From: Dromiciops gliroides | Taxonomy: Eukaryota; Chordata; Mammalia; Microbiotheria; Microbiotheriidae | Direction of reading: 5' to 3' | Assembly (NCBI RefSeq): GCF_019393635.1 | Contig: NC_057861.1 | Location: 735,828,232 to 735,892,231 of the forward strand | Length of the DNA: 64,000 nt | In this document: piece after piece, positions 1 to 9,644 of the stretch | How the letters are laid out: each line of letters starts with the position of its first letter | Numbering within the stretch: position 1 is the first letter of the stretch | Notes under the pieces: model-generated | Told to the model about the DNA's origin: nothing | The model's database searches: none | The model's input: only the letters and a program-made list of their open reading frames with translations | Position numbers and translations under genes: made by a program

Positions 1-48
1 ACTCTTCAACAAGCCCAGTGCTCTATCCACTGTGCCACCTAGATGCCT
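1..48 (-). mobile_element. Marsupial tRNA-type SINE, head fragment
   Basis: The reverse complement of the SINE head (ctctatccactgtgccacct agatgcc) enters from the left edge; the rest is outside the window. Confidence 0.8.
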
Positions 49-59
49 TTATCCTAACA

Positions 60-480
60 CTGTATCACATTTCCATAACTATAGTTTGCAAAGCACTTTG
101 GGCATATTATTTCATTTGAGCCTCACCACCTTGTTTTTTGTTTTTGGTAGGGCAAGGAAGGTTAAGTGACTTGCCCAGGGTCACACAGCTAGTAAGTGTC
201 AAGTGTCTGAGGCTGGATTTGAACTCAGGTCCTCCTGAATCCAAGGCCAATGCTTTATCGAGTGCACCACCTAGCTGCCCCAAGCCTCATTACCTTGTGA
301 AGCAGGGTTTATTCATTTTTATCTCATTTTATAGTTGAGGCAACTGAGGCTCAGAGAGATTAAGTGATTTGTCCACAGCTATGCAGCTAAGTGAGTATTA
401 CAGGTAAGATTTAGTCCTACGTCTCCTGATCCCAAGTTCAGCATCTTAAACACTCTCTCACACTGCCTCTCTACTATAGT
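60..480 (-). mobile_element. MIR/THER SINE interrupted by a younger SINE
   Basis: MIR signature on the minus strand: tttgcaaagcactttgggca, tttgagcctcacc, then after the inserted SINE tgaggcaactgaggctcaga and gattaagtgatttgtcc. Split by the SINE at 131-281. Confidence 0.75.
131..281 (-). mobile_element. Marsupial tRNA-type SINE (reference description)
   Basis: About 150 bases: head ggggcagctaggtgg, a tRNA-like A box around cagtggataaagcac, a B box around gagttcaaatcc, the conserved CORE-like tgacacttactagctgtgtg and tail aagtcacttaaccctca plus an A-rich end. Here it is on the minus strand. The target duplication agcctcaccaccttg/agcctcattaccttg lies inside a MIR. All entries called 'tRNA-type SINE' below are this family. 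Confidence 0.92.
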
Positions 481-596
481 GTATATGTGTTTCCCAATTG
501 GATTCCTTTGGTACCCACATTATGGATTTACTTTCCAAATGATCTGTTCATTTCTTCTAGGAAAAAAAGTAATGGTTGACACCTCTAAAGGCTAAA

Positions 597-598
<2 letters not shown>

Positions 599-657
<59 letters not shown>
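599..657 (+). repeat. (TC)n microsatellite
   Basis: Nearly pure CT dinucleotides adjoining the A-rich end of the minus-strand SINE that follows. Confidence 0.95.
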
Positions 658-661
<4 letters not shown>

Positions 662-797
662 GCTGAAGCAATTGGGATTAAGTGACTTTCCCAGGGTCAC
701 ACAGCTAGTAAGTGTCAAGTGTCTGGGTCCAGATTTGAACTCAAGACCTCCTGAATCCAGAGCCAGTGCTACATCCATGGCCCCACCTAGCTGCCCC
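657..797 (-). mobile_element. tRNA-type SINE
   Basis: Full-length minus copy ending ctagctgcccc; its tail merges into the (TC)n tract. Confidence 0.9.
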
Positions 798-1340
798 TGG
801 GCTAGTACTTTTGAGTGGCTTTTAGTTTCTGGAGGGAATTCCACACCATTATAAGAGTCATTCTTGGATGTGTTTGGCCTGTGGAGAGAAAGAAATAAGC
901 AAAAATGACACAGATAACATTAATACTTACCTAAAGAAATAAAGACTGTAAAAACATAATTTAAAAGTGCTAAATAAGCCAACATTAGACATCAAGGCTT
1001 GGAACTCAATGATGGAATTCAAGCTTTGGATCTTGAATGGCTCCAAGTTTCAGTGTTTTGACAAAAACTCTTCATGTCAATCATCCACAAGACCCTGTTT
1101 TCAATTTCAGTTTCTTAAGGAAGTTTGTCAGTGAGGAGTCCCAATGAGGTATACCAGTGGTAACAAGGATGATTCATGACACTGTTGTCTGGGGAATGGA
1201 AAGAAGACAAGCAGGATCTCTCGGAGGGATATCAGCTACTGTCACTCGTCAGTGCACATGACCTTAGAGAGCTATATAACTGTGGAGGATGATGGTGGTT
1301 GTGGTGCTGACTCGGACACATGCAATTTCATGGCTTGTTT
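798..1340. other. No recognised feature
   Basis: AT-rich intergenic sequence; I see no gene, repeat family or RNA here. Confidence 0.5.
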
Positions 1341-1349
1341 CCATGCTTT

Positions 1350-1575
1350 GCCCCCCAAACTGGGCCCCATCCCTGGAATGCTCTCCTTTGGAAGAGGTGA
1401 GCATTCACCTCGTAGGATTCCCAGCTTCCTCCAGAGGAAACTCAAGTACAACCTCCTACAGGAAGTCTTTCCTAATCTTCTCCTCTTTACACTGACCTTC
1501 CCCCGTCTCCTATTACCTTCCTCATCTGCAATGGAAATTACCTTGGCATTTTCTATGTATATATTTTTATCCATG
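1350..1575 (+). mobile_element. L2 LINE 3' fragment
   Basis: The L2 C-terminal coding remnant is recognisable as tggaatgctctcctttg and cctcctacaggaagtctttcc. Confidence 0.65.
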
Positions 1576-1649
1576 TATATATAAGCACACCATGAGCAAT
1601 GATGCCTGAGGGTCCAGAGGATGTAACAGATAGGCCTCATGGTCCTCAG

Positions 1650-1735
1650 TCAACCAATAAATTAACAAATGTTTATTAGCTGCCTCACTATATACCAGAC
1701 TCTATGGTGGGGGCTGTGGATACAACTATTTTACT
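1650..1735 (-). mobile_element. L2 3' end
   Basis: aaatgtttattagctgcctc...ataccagactctatgg is the inverse of the L2 end 'cctggcacatagtaggtgcttaataaatg'. Confidence 0.6.
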
Positions 1736-1884
1736 AGAAAGGTCATGGTTTGTGCTTCCCTTCTCATGCAGTACGAGTGGCCATATCTTCTCTGTAAGGG
1801 GAATGCTCTGTCCAAGAACCCTGGGCTTTGTCATCTTCTCTGCAGCAGAACCATCTGAATTGTCTCCCCCAGTTAGAATGAGAA

Positions 1885-2000
1885 CTACATGAAAGCAGGG
1901 TTTGTCTGTTTTTTTTTTTTCTGCTTGTATCTGCAGTGCTAAGCACAGTGCTTGGTTGATAGGAAGTATTTAATATATGCCTTTTCATTCATTCATCCTT
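1885..2000 (+). mobile_element. L2 3' end
   Basis: tgagaactacatgaaagcag, gtgctaagcacagtgcttgg and the terminal attcattcat. Confidence 0.65.
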
Positions 2001-2021
2001 TTTTCCTTCAATAGAGTGGGA

Positions 2022-2352
2022 AATTCTAAGGGCAGAGACAATTTTTTGTCTATATACCCCAAGCTCCTAGAACAGTGTCTGGCATGCCGGCTCAGTGGAG
2101 AGAGTGCTGGACCTGGAGTCAGGAACATCTGAGGTCAAATCTGACCTCAGACACGTATTAGCTGTGTGATCTTGAGCAAGTCATTTAACCTCTGTTTCCC
2201 TTAATCCACTGGAGAAGGAAATGGCAAACCATTCCAGTATCTTTGCCAAGAAAATCCCATGAATGGTGTGGTTCACAGAGTCACAAACAGTCAGACATGG
2301 CTAAATGACTGAACAACAACAGGTGATTAATAAATGCTGTCTGAATGGAATT
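2022..2352 (+). mobile_element. L2 3' end split by a MAR1-type SINE
   Basis: Left part ctcctagaacagtgtctggc, right part gtgattaataaatgctgtct; the two join into a normal L2 end once the SINE (about 2084-2321) is removed. Confidence 0.75.
2084..2321 (+). mobile_element. MAR1-type CORE-SINE
   Basis: tRNA-like head (ctcagtggagagagtgctgg), then the marsupial MAR1 3' part: ggagaaggaaatggcaaacc, tttgccaagaaaatccc, agtcacaaacagtcagacat, ending actgaacaacaacag. Confidence 0.85.
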
Positions 2353-2449
2353 TTCTATTATACATAATGTAATATGAAAAGCAAGGTGATATTCATAGGG
2401 GGAATAGATTGATTTTAACCTAAATCAACTATTTAACTCACTTAATTTT

Positions 2450-2600
2450 GCATTCTCAGTGCCTAGTTCAGTGCCTGACATAAGAGTTGAATCAATGTTT
2501 GCTCTCTCTCTCTCTCTCTCCTCTATCTATCATCTATATATCTACTTATCATCTATCATCTGTGTCCATCAATTATCTTTCTGCCTACTTGTACCTCTTT
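2450..2600 (+). repeat. L2 end plus (CT)n/(ATCT)n microsatellite
   Basis: An L2 terminal remnant (tgcctagttcagtgcctgac) leads into CT and TATC repeats that directly precede the RAB18 fragment. Confidence 0.7.
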
Positions 2601-2604
2601 CTGT

Positions 2605-2820
2605 CTGTAGCTGCAACTGGGAGACAGGATGGGTAAGGGCATACTGACCACCCTGAAGATCCTAATCACTGGGGACAGTGGGGTGGGCAAATACATCCTT
2701 CTGTTGAGATTCACTGTTGACCCCTTTGATCCAGAGCTTGCAGCAACAATTGGTGTTGACTTCAAGGTGAAGACTATATCAGCTGATGGAAATAAAGCTA
2801 AGCTTGAAATATGGGTCTAG
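2605..2820 (+). pseudogene. RAB18: RAB18 processed pseudogene, 5' part only
   Basis: From ATG at 2629 the frame gives MGKGILTTLKILITGDSGVG, then K-Y-I-LLLRFTVDPFDPELAATI and GVDFKVKTIS-ADGNKAKLEIW, followed by V and a stop. This is the first 62 residues of the small GTPase RAB18, without introns, so it is a retrocopy. Human RAB18 has MDEDVLTTLKILIIGESGVGKS here. The P-loop Ser that binds magnesium is Tyr in this copy (GKY), and the DTAGQ switch II, NKID and SAK motifs are absent because homology stops after the Trp codon. A fragment resembling the 5' UTR (gctgcaactgggagacagg) precedes the ATG. The upstream CT/TATC simple repeat and L2 tail are unrelated. Not functional. Confidence 0.88.
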
Positions 2821-3003
2821 ATAGCATTGACTATAATCCTAATTATAATCCCTCATGTTATTATCATAGCAGTAGTACCTAATAATACAACTGGCTGGTA
2901 AAATAACCAAGGTGCTCTAGGTTTTTGCAACAAGTCTTCTGTAGTTTCTCTTAAATGGTACCAGAAAATAAAGGCATGAATCATTTTTGATATAGAAAAA
3001 AAT

Positions 3004-3116
3004 GGGGCAGCTAGGGGGTGAAGTGAACAGAGCATTGGCCCTGGAGTCAAGAGGATGAGTTCAAATCCAGCCTCAGACACGTGACACTTACTAGCTGTGT
3101 GATGCTGGGCAAGTCA
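3004..3116 (+). mobile_element. tRNA-type SINE, tail-truncated
   Basis: ggggcagctagggggtg to tgctgggcaagtca; the A-rich tail is missing. Confidence 0.85.
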
Positions 3117-4375
3117 GTAAGAATAACAATATCTACTTTTCTCTTAAAAGGCCTTCCTGACTTTTTTTTCTCTCTAAAGTACATTTTGATAAAATGACAG
3201 AGGCTGTTACACTTTTTCTGTATCTGAATTGAGGCCCTGGAGTGTTGTAGATATAAATAAAAAAATCTCATGAGGTGGGGAAGGAGGTGCTTGCTGAGTT
3301 GAGCTGCTTTTTCTCTGACTGGCTATCATACTGGGGGGGGGGCAACAAGATTTATTATGGATCTGGCTGCAGTAACAAGACTCCTCAATCCCACACAAGG
3401 TGCTCAACTGGGAGTTGCCATCGATTTCTCATAATAGGTTTGCAGTTACATTTTCTTTTGGGTAACTTGGACACAACTCCTGGAAATGTTGGGGATGTAT
3501 TCCATTTTTCAAATCAGAAGCTTCCCTGGGTATTCTGTTCGCTCCTCTAATGATTCTGAATGACAACAGGAGGAATGGCTTTTTAGAGAGTATTTGATCT
3601 TTCACTACATGTCAGAATACACCTAATCCCCATATCCTTATTATCTACATCTCAGAACTCCCCAGGGGCTCATTTTAGGGAAATCCATCATGTAGTCAAT
3701 GACTGCTTTCCCTCAAGTGAAACCTTTATTTTATTTCAATTAACAAGCATTTAATTTATCTCCCAGCTCCTGTGTAAAAAAAAAGAAAGAAAAACAAAAT
3801 CTTTGTAACAAATATGTATAGTCAAGTAAAACAAAGTCCCATATTAAGTCTTAAACTACATTCCCAGAAATGTTAGCTATATAAACATTACTTCAAGGCA
3901 AAACTGTAACTAGCATGGGGAAAACAGGGTATGTGTCCCAGAACACAAATATTCTGAGAGGGGAGACTTCCTCCCCACTATTTGTTTCTGTGCCTCGACT
4001 CATGGTCTTCCATTGGGCTATACAGCTGTGTGTTATAAACACTGCCTGGACCATTTCCTTTAATTCCTTGGGCCCCCTTTGCTATGAATCCTTCTCATAG
4101 GGCCTGTCTTCCCATAACACCCAATGGCATGATGTGCCCAGTAGAGAGTAGAAAAACAATAATCAGCAAAATATAGCATGATAACATCATCAGAGGATCT
4201 TAGCAGGGCTGGGGCTTTGAAGGCAAGAAGTGACACACCATGCATGTAAACCCTTAAAAAATTCTAAACTAATTTATCAGTGATTTTAGTCATTTTCCCC
4301 CCAAAACTGGGTGGGGGGACAGATTAGAACCCACATTTAGAATTTTAAATTACACAGGAAAAATGACATACTCAA
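3117..4375. other. No recognised feature
   Basis: Only short A-rich and homopolymer runs (for example nine G at 3334-3342). No coding signal stands out. Confidence 0.5.
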
Positions 4376-4460
4376 GATTAGTAATAGAGGGGGAATCTTA
4401 GTTTAGGTTGTCCTGACTACAAGTCCATCACTCTGACCATTGGGCTACATTGGTGTTTCA
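4360..4460 (-). mobile_element. Degenerate MIR fragment
   Basis: gacatactcaagattagtaa ... gtcctgactacaagtccatc ... gaccattgggctaca fits a minus-strand MIR head. Confidence 0.4.
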
Positions 4461-5670
4461 TGGGACTAACTATTATGGAAGCCCATAGCTTGAGAATCTC
4501 CACTAAATCCCACTTCAATGCTAAATCAGCATGATCTGCAGTTTTCAAAGGAAATTGCAGTAGAGCACAGGTCCTATGTGTCTGGGAAGTGCTGGGGGTA
4601 GACCTAAGGAAGTGCTACTTGTCTGTTTCTTGAAGACCAGCCTCGTTCAAGATCATCATTAGATTGGCTGCAAGGACATGAAAATTTTGGCCACTGTAAC
4701 CCTCAAAGACTACCCATTAATTTAAAGAGGGATTACTATCTGTGCTAGTAGATAGATTATCTACCCTGAGGAAATTACAGGCCCTTGAAGTGTTGAAGTA
4801 AAGAATTGAAATCTATGTAGAAAAACCCATATCCTACTTAAAACTCTCCCTAGAATCAGGCCCGAGCATTAGAGCACAAGAATTATCATTTAGGGAAACA
4901 TGAGTGAAAAGTTCTAAAGAGAAATAGGTAATTACTTATGTGGAACTTTTCATAGCAGTTCCAAAAGGTGATATTGGGCCATTATATTGGGTGAAATGTG
5001 CAAGTCTTGGAATAATATCGCATTTTGATCCATCAGAACAGAGTTTACTCACTAGAAGATAAAATATGCAAGAGAAATTGCAGAAAGACCAGAAGGAAAT
5101 ATTTGAAAGCAAAGGATCTGTTGAGTTATATAACAGGAACTATTTGCTATTTTATTTCTCAGGGGTACCATGAGAGGTAAAGGTAGAAATAGGGTTGACT
5201 GGGATGACTTTTTTCATCAGAACACGTGAGATTTTTAAGGGACAAAACTCTGTTTAAGTTCCAATGAGCCAAGTATTCGAATTCACAGCATGTGTGAGCT
5301 AGAGGTAATGAAGCCACAGGAGGTCAAGTGATAAAAATATGAATAAAATAATAGGAGCCGAATGTCTTATTCTAGTTCAGCCTTTTAGAGCCTGTTAAGA
5401 CTCATTACAAGCCACTTCTGGGGTAATGTGTGCCACTAGCTCTGGTACTGAGATGAAAGATGGCCCATCTAAAGGAAACATGCAACCCAATTTCTAATAC
5501 GGGCCATAGAAACAAGGCTTTGGGGGAAGAGCCAGAGTTGCCCTGTTTTCCTATCTTTATCTTTTTTATAAATGGCGCATATTATTCACATGGGTGAATG
5601 AGTCTAATGAATCAGGGAATTACTGACACACTTTGAAATGTCAACTGTACAATGTCCCAATTGACTCTAG
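4461..5670. other. No recognised feature
   Basis: Mostly unique AT-rich sequence with no supported gene or repeat. Confidence 0.5.
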
Positions 5671-5672
5671 AT

Positions 5673-5687
5673 CAAGAGTTCTTGGCC

Positions 5688-5719
<32 letters not shown>

Positions 5720-5890
5720 CCCTTTTTGGCAGTCTGGAGAAGCCTGTGGATTCTTTCTCAAAATAATACACAAAATATATAGGATTACAAAAGAAATCAA
5801 TTATATTGAAATAGCCACATGTGTGTGCATGTATACGTATATCTAGATGTGTGTGCATAAAGTTCATGGATCCCAGCTCTAAAGAATGTT
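5673..5890 (+). mobile_element. hAT-like nonautonomous DNA transposon, copy 1
   Basis: Starts agagttcttggcctt, then gacccttttggcagtctgga and gaagcctgtggattctttct, and has the diagnostic ggattacaaaagaaatcaat. Its ends are decayed versions of the inverted termini seen in the copies at 25771 and 47948. A (TG)n tract has expanded at 5691-5718. Confidence 0.6.
5691..5718 (+). repeat. (TG)n microsatellite
   Basis: About 14 TG units within the transposon copy. Confidence 0.95.
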
Positions 5891-6084
5891 CCTTCAGCCA
5901 AAAATGAATGCAAATTAAAAATCTATAAGAAGGTATTGGGATGGGATTATACAAAATCGGAAATTCATCATTAGTTGAGCTGGAAATTGTACTTGATCTA
6001 TCCACAATCCAAAAGGAAATGAAATTCATTGACCTTGACTACATCTTCACATATAAAGAAAAGCCTAGCATTTAGGACTGGGGA

Positions 6085-6420
6085 GGCAATTCATTAGACT
6101 ATATCTAGAGTATTGCAGTTAGTTCTGGACACCTTTATAAATGGAGAGTGGGCAAAATATGGCAATCAGAATGTTCATGTCACATGAAGAGTGATTGAAA
6201 GACCTTGACCTTGGAGACAACAGTGGGGGTGGGCAGTTGTGGTATGATAGCTTTCTTCTTGTATCTGAAGGACTGGCATGTGGCAGTGGGAACAGAATTG
6301 TTCAGTTTGGCTTCAGCGAGTAGAACTAGAAGGAAATTCCAAAGAAGGAAATTTCAGATTGGCGTAAAGGTGAACTTTCTAATGGTCAAGGGAGTATCCT
6401 GAAGTAAAAGGGCGACTGTA
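6085..6420 (+). mobile_element. CR1/L3 LINE 3' fragment
   Basis: attgcagttagttctggaca, aatggcaatcagaatgttca-like text, tatctgaaggactggcatgt and tggcttcagcgagtagaact match the ancient CR1/L3 3' region. Confidence 0.6.
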
Positions 6421-6830
6421 AAAGGTGGGAGATATTCCCTAATGAAAAATCTTTACTTGCTGCCTAACTTGTTGAGTTTATTGTTAAAGGGAACTCTGAT
6501 TCTGGTTAGTGGGAGATTCAAAGGCCCATGAGATTTTTTCCTATTCTGACATGCTATGAATTTGCTTCTGCAGATGGTACCATAAAGGATCTCTAAATGA
6601 TGGTACTTCTAGTTTTGGTCTAAACATTCAGTGCCATTTGGTAGGTATTCTGTTAAGTGCCTGAATGAACTCCACATGTTCAGAAAATATTGATTGGCCT
6701 GACTTTAGAAGTATTGTAATAACCATTGCCATTACCATTTGCTATTTTATATGTGGACATAGCTTTAGTTTGTATGTAGTAGGGGTTGGATTAGTGGGTG
6801 GGTGGGATCCTAGCCCCTAAATTTCATCAC
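6421..6830. other. No recognised feature
   Basis: Unique AT-rich intergenic sequence. Confidence 0.45.
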
Positions 6831-6834
6831 TGTG

Positions 6835-6940
6835 GGGAATTACAAGTATTTAATACACCCTCCACCAAAGATATTGACAACTCCTTGTAACTGTATTCTT
6901 AAAGACTTGACTGAGAGTACTAAGAGGTTGAGCGACTCCA
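6835..6940 (-). mobile_element. Marsupial SINE with 'atcacaggt' tail, fragment A
   Basis: Minus-strand remnant (caactccttgtaactgta, cttgactgagagtactaaga) of a SINE whose fuller copy is at 58262-58510. First of four same-strand copies in 1.3 kb. Confidence 0.5.
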
Positions 6941-6947
6941 TAGTTTT

Positions 6948-6974
6948 AGTGTGTGTGTGTGTGTGTGTGTGTGT
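6948..6974 (+). repeat. (TG)n microsatellite
   Basis: Pure GT run between SINE fragments A and B. Confidence 0.95.
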
Positions 6975-6977
6975 ACA

Positions 6978-7110
6978 TGGTGATTGCATCAGTGAGAGGA
7001 ACTCTCTGTATGAAATATTCCCTCCATCAATTAATATGAACAACTCCTTTGTAATTTATAGTATTAGAGATGTCGAGCTACTGAGAATTGATGTGCTCAG
7101 GTTGTGTGGG
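6978..7110 (-). mobile_element. Same SINE family, fragment B
   Basis: tggtgattgcatcagtgaga, attccctccatcaatta, caactcctttgtaatttata, then the CORE side gagctactgagaattg. Confidence 0.6.
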
Positions 7111-7119
7111 TGTGTAAGG

Positions 7120-7445
7120 GGCGGGGGAGAGACAGAGACAGAACCAGAGAGACAGACAGAGAGAGAGGGGAGAGAAAAAGAAAGGAGAGAGAGTGAAAGT
7201 GATAGAGAAGAGAAACAGAGACACAGATTAAGACAGAGACAGAGAGGCAGAGAAAGAAAGAGGGAGACACAAAGAGGAGAGATAGAAACAGAGAGAGAGG
7301 GGAGAGGAAAAGAGAGAAAGGAGAAAGAGAATGAGGGACAGAGAAAAGGGGAGAGATAGAGACATAGAGAGGCAGAGAGAAACAGAAAGAGAGAAAAAAG
7401 AGAGACAGAGAAAGAGAAGACACACACACACACACACACACACAC
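7120..7445 (+). repeat. GA-rich purine tract ending in (CA)n
   Basis: About 300 bases of nearly pure purine (agagagacagagaaag type), ending with (CA) units at 7420-7445. Long open frames in it are compositional artefacts. Confidence 0.95.
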
Positions 7446-7575
7446 GAGGTGATTTCATCAGTTTAAGGAACTTCCAGTATTGAGATTCTCACCCAATGCA
7501 GGTCAGCAAATTCTTAATTTAGTGTCTTGCAGAGTTGCTCTGGGCTTTGAGAAGTCACAGTTAAGGTTAATGAAC
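7446..7575 (-). mobile_element. Same SINE family, fragment C
   Basis: gaggtgatttcatcagttta, aggaacttccagtattgaga, caatgcaggtcagcaa, ttgcagagttgctctgggct. Confidence 0.6.
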
Positions 7576-7609
7576 AGCAACAGGGCTGAGAAATGCTGGG
7601 TAGACTTCA

Positions 7610-7850
7610 TGGAGTGATTGAAGCAATGAACTAGGATTCAGGATGCCTGGGTTCTACTTTGACTCTTGCCATCAACCAGTATTTGTGGGATTCTGGGCAA
7701 ATTGCTTCATTTCTCTAAGCCTTACTTTCTTTATCTGTACACATCTCCACATGCAGCTTTGCCTCATCTGCCTTGCAGGTTTGCTACTTGGACCATGAGA
7801 CTATGTCAGTGGGTAGCCCCGAGATGTAGAAGGCACTATGCAAATGTGAA
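7610..7850 (+). mobile_element. MIR SINE
   Basis: tgaactaggattcaggatgc, gggttctactttgactcttg, tgggcaaattgcttcatttc, ctatgcaaatgtgaatgac. Confidence 0.7.
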
Positions 7851-7919
7851 TGACTATACTGATGTCAGTGATTCAGCCCCTTCCCCTTCAGCCCCTTGAC
7901 AGTTGCTGCTTTGCTGCTC

Positions 7920-8124
7920 TCTGAGGTTAATCAAGCTAGGGTGATCTCTGTGCATTAGAGTCTGCTAAAGTGCATGCCTAAAGGGAATGGATGCTGAGAA
8001 CAATAAGGGTTAAGTAGTACTCCAAGGACCTATGTTATTCCTTCACTGATGGAGATAAAAGCCATCTATAACTTTAGCAGGTAAGCCTTACAGAGTTGCT
8101 TGAGGCTTTGAGGGGTTAATATAC
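7920..8124 (-). mobile_element. Same SINE family, fragment D, abutting the LTR
   Basis: ccttcactgatggagataaa, tataactttagcaggtaagc, cttacagagttgcttgaggc, tttgaggggttaat; it stops where the LTR begins. Confidence 0.45.
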
Positions 8125-8703
8125 TGATGCAAAGAATTAATCATGATTTAGAAGCCCCATCTCAAGCCTCAGCTAGCTGGGGCTCAGGTGAAGTGCTCCA
8201 CTCACCTCCCACTGATGCCTATGTGGGCCTGGCCAAATTATAATGATGGGAAGCCAGGTGAGGGCAGTCAGGTGACCTTCAGGGTGTGGAAGCTGGGAGG
8301 CTGGCCATTCTACAACCGTCTGTTAATTCTGTCAATCAGGGCTGCCAGCCAATTAGCTTCAGGCTGTGTGTGTGACCACCCTGTTTCCTGTGAGAGAGGG
8401 GGTTGCTGGTAAGGAGAAGGGAGGAGATTCGCCATTCTGGTTTTGGAGCTGGAAAGAGACAGGATGCAATCCTATATTCTGCTGAGTCCTGGGCGGTGGT
8501 GTGATTCAGGTCGTATTATCTTCCTTTCCCCATTCCTTTTTTCCCCTTTCCCTTAATTCTACTAATCTTACTTGTATTTTTAAGTTTGTTCTTATTAATA
8601 AACCCTTTTCTGTTTTTGAAAGAGGCTGTTAATCTCCTTCCTTGCCCCAATATTGCAGCGAGCCACCTAACTAACACTCCCCAATTAAAATTTGGCCCCT
8701 ACA
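8125..8703 (+). mobile_element. Solo LTR of a marsupial endogenous retrovirus
   Basis: A fossil LTR of about 580 bases with TG...CA ends (tgatgc to cccctaca), an AATAAA signal at 8597-8602 and a 3' section resembling marsupial ERV LTRs (gcgagccacc, gcccctaca). No internal viral sequence follows, so it is a solo LTR. The block at 8214-8275 (gatgcctatgtgggcctgg) is shared with the LTR at 63784. The exact family is unresolved and no clear target duplication was seen. It looks moderately old. Confidence 0.7.
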
Positions 8704-8714
8704 ATGACTCAATC

Positions 8715-8855
8715 AATTTGGAGGCAGAGGGTCTAGATTCGAATCACAATGTTGGGCAAGTCTTTTAACCTCTATGGGACTTGGTTTTCTTTGTGAAATG
8801 AAGCTGTTGGATGGATGACCTTTGAGGTCCCTTTCATCTCTAAATTTGGAGTCTC
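8715..8855 (+). mobile_element. MIR fragment
   Basis: ggaggcagagggtctagatt, gttgggcaagtcttttaacc, ttggatggatgacctttgag. Confidence 0.6.
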
Positions 8856-8869
8856 TGGTATGAGAGTTA

Positions 8870-9480
8870 AGATTTTAACCCATGTCTTCCTCAAACCCAT
8901 TCCAGGTCCAGTACACTAGCTTCTATAGCACACTGCCTCTCTTGACTCAAATGATGTGAAATTGAATTTTGATATGGAAGAGTGTAAGCTGATCTATATA
9001 CTGAGTTGTCATACCTTGTGAGAGACAATGATTGACTTTTTTTGGATGGAATTTGCTTTTTCCTCTTGAAATTAAAAGTATTATCCCAGATGAGGAAAAA
9101 ACTCAGCTGGATTATAATTCCTTTTGGCAAGGATACTATAAAATATAGAATCACCATTCCCCTTGAAATAGCCAGACATGGCTTTTCATTGATCAAAATC
9201 TAGAATGTTTGTTCTTTTGTAAAAACTAAACCTGGTAAAAAATAATGGCTGGTTACTAGACCTGGTACCCTTGAGGGAGTGCAAAACAGCAGGCTATTCT
9301 CCATTTGAACAATGCAAGTGGAAAGAAATTGAAATTAGCCACCCACAGTGGGGGCAAAGAAAGCACTGCCAGGAGTTTGGGAAGCATCCTTCTGCCAAGC
9401 AATAGCATATCTGAATCATAAAGAGAAAGGGCCATTAGAGCAATGGACACATTTTCTCATCAAAGAGTGTTATAAGCATT
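8870..9480. other. No recognised feature
   Basis: Unique sequence downstream of the SYNPR transcript end. Confidence 0.5.
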
Positions 9481-9483
9481 TCT

Positions 9484-9560
9484 TTGAAACCCCATTATGT
9501 AGCACAGTGCCTGGCACAAAGTAAATGTTTAAGTGATGCTTGTTGACTGACTGACCAATC
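9484..9560 (+). mobile_element. L2 3' end
   Basis: agcacagtgcctggcacaaa ... gcttgttgactgactgacc. Confidence 0.7.
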
Positions 9561-9644
9561 AGCCAAGATGATGCCATGCATCTGGGAACACTGGACATTT
9601 TGCCAGAATGTTTTCATCATAGAAGGGTGGAATCACTTGACTTT

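Noticed and set aside
6832-7458. Frames of 76-175 residues over the GA/CA tract
   Set aside because: Low-complexity products of the purine repeat with no domain.
1-9640. Search for the SYNPR downstream neighbour (SNTN in human)
   Set aside because: No sentan-like exon seen on either strand; it may lie farther left.
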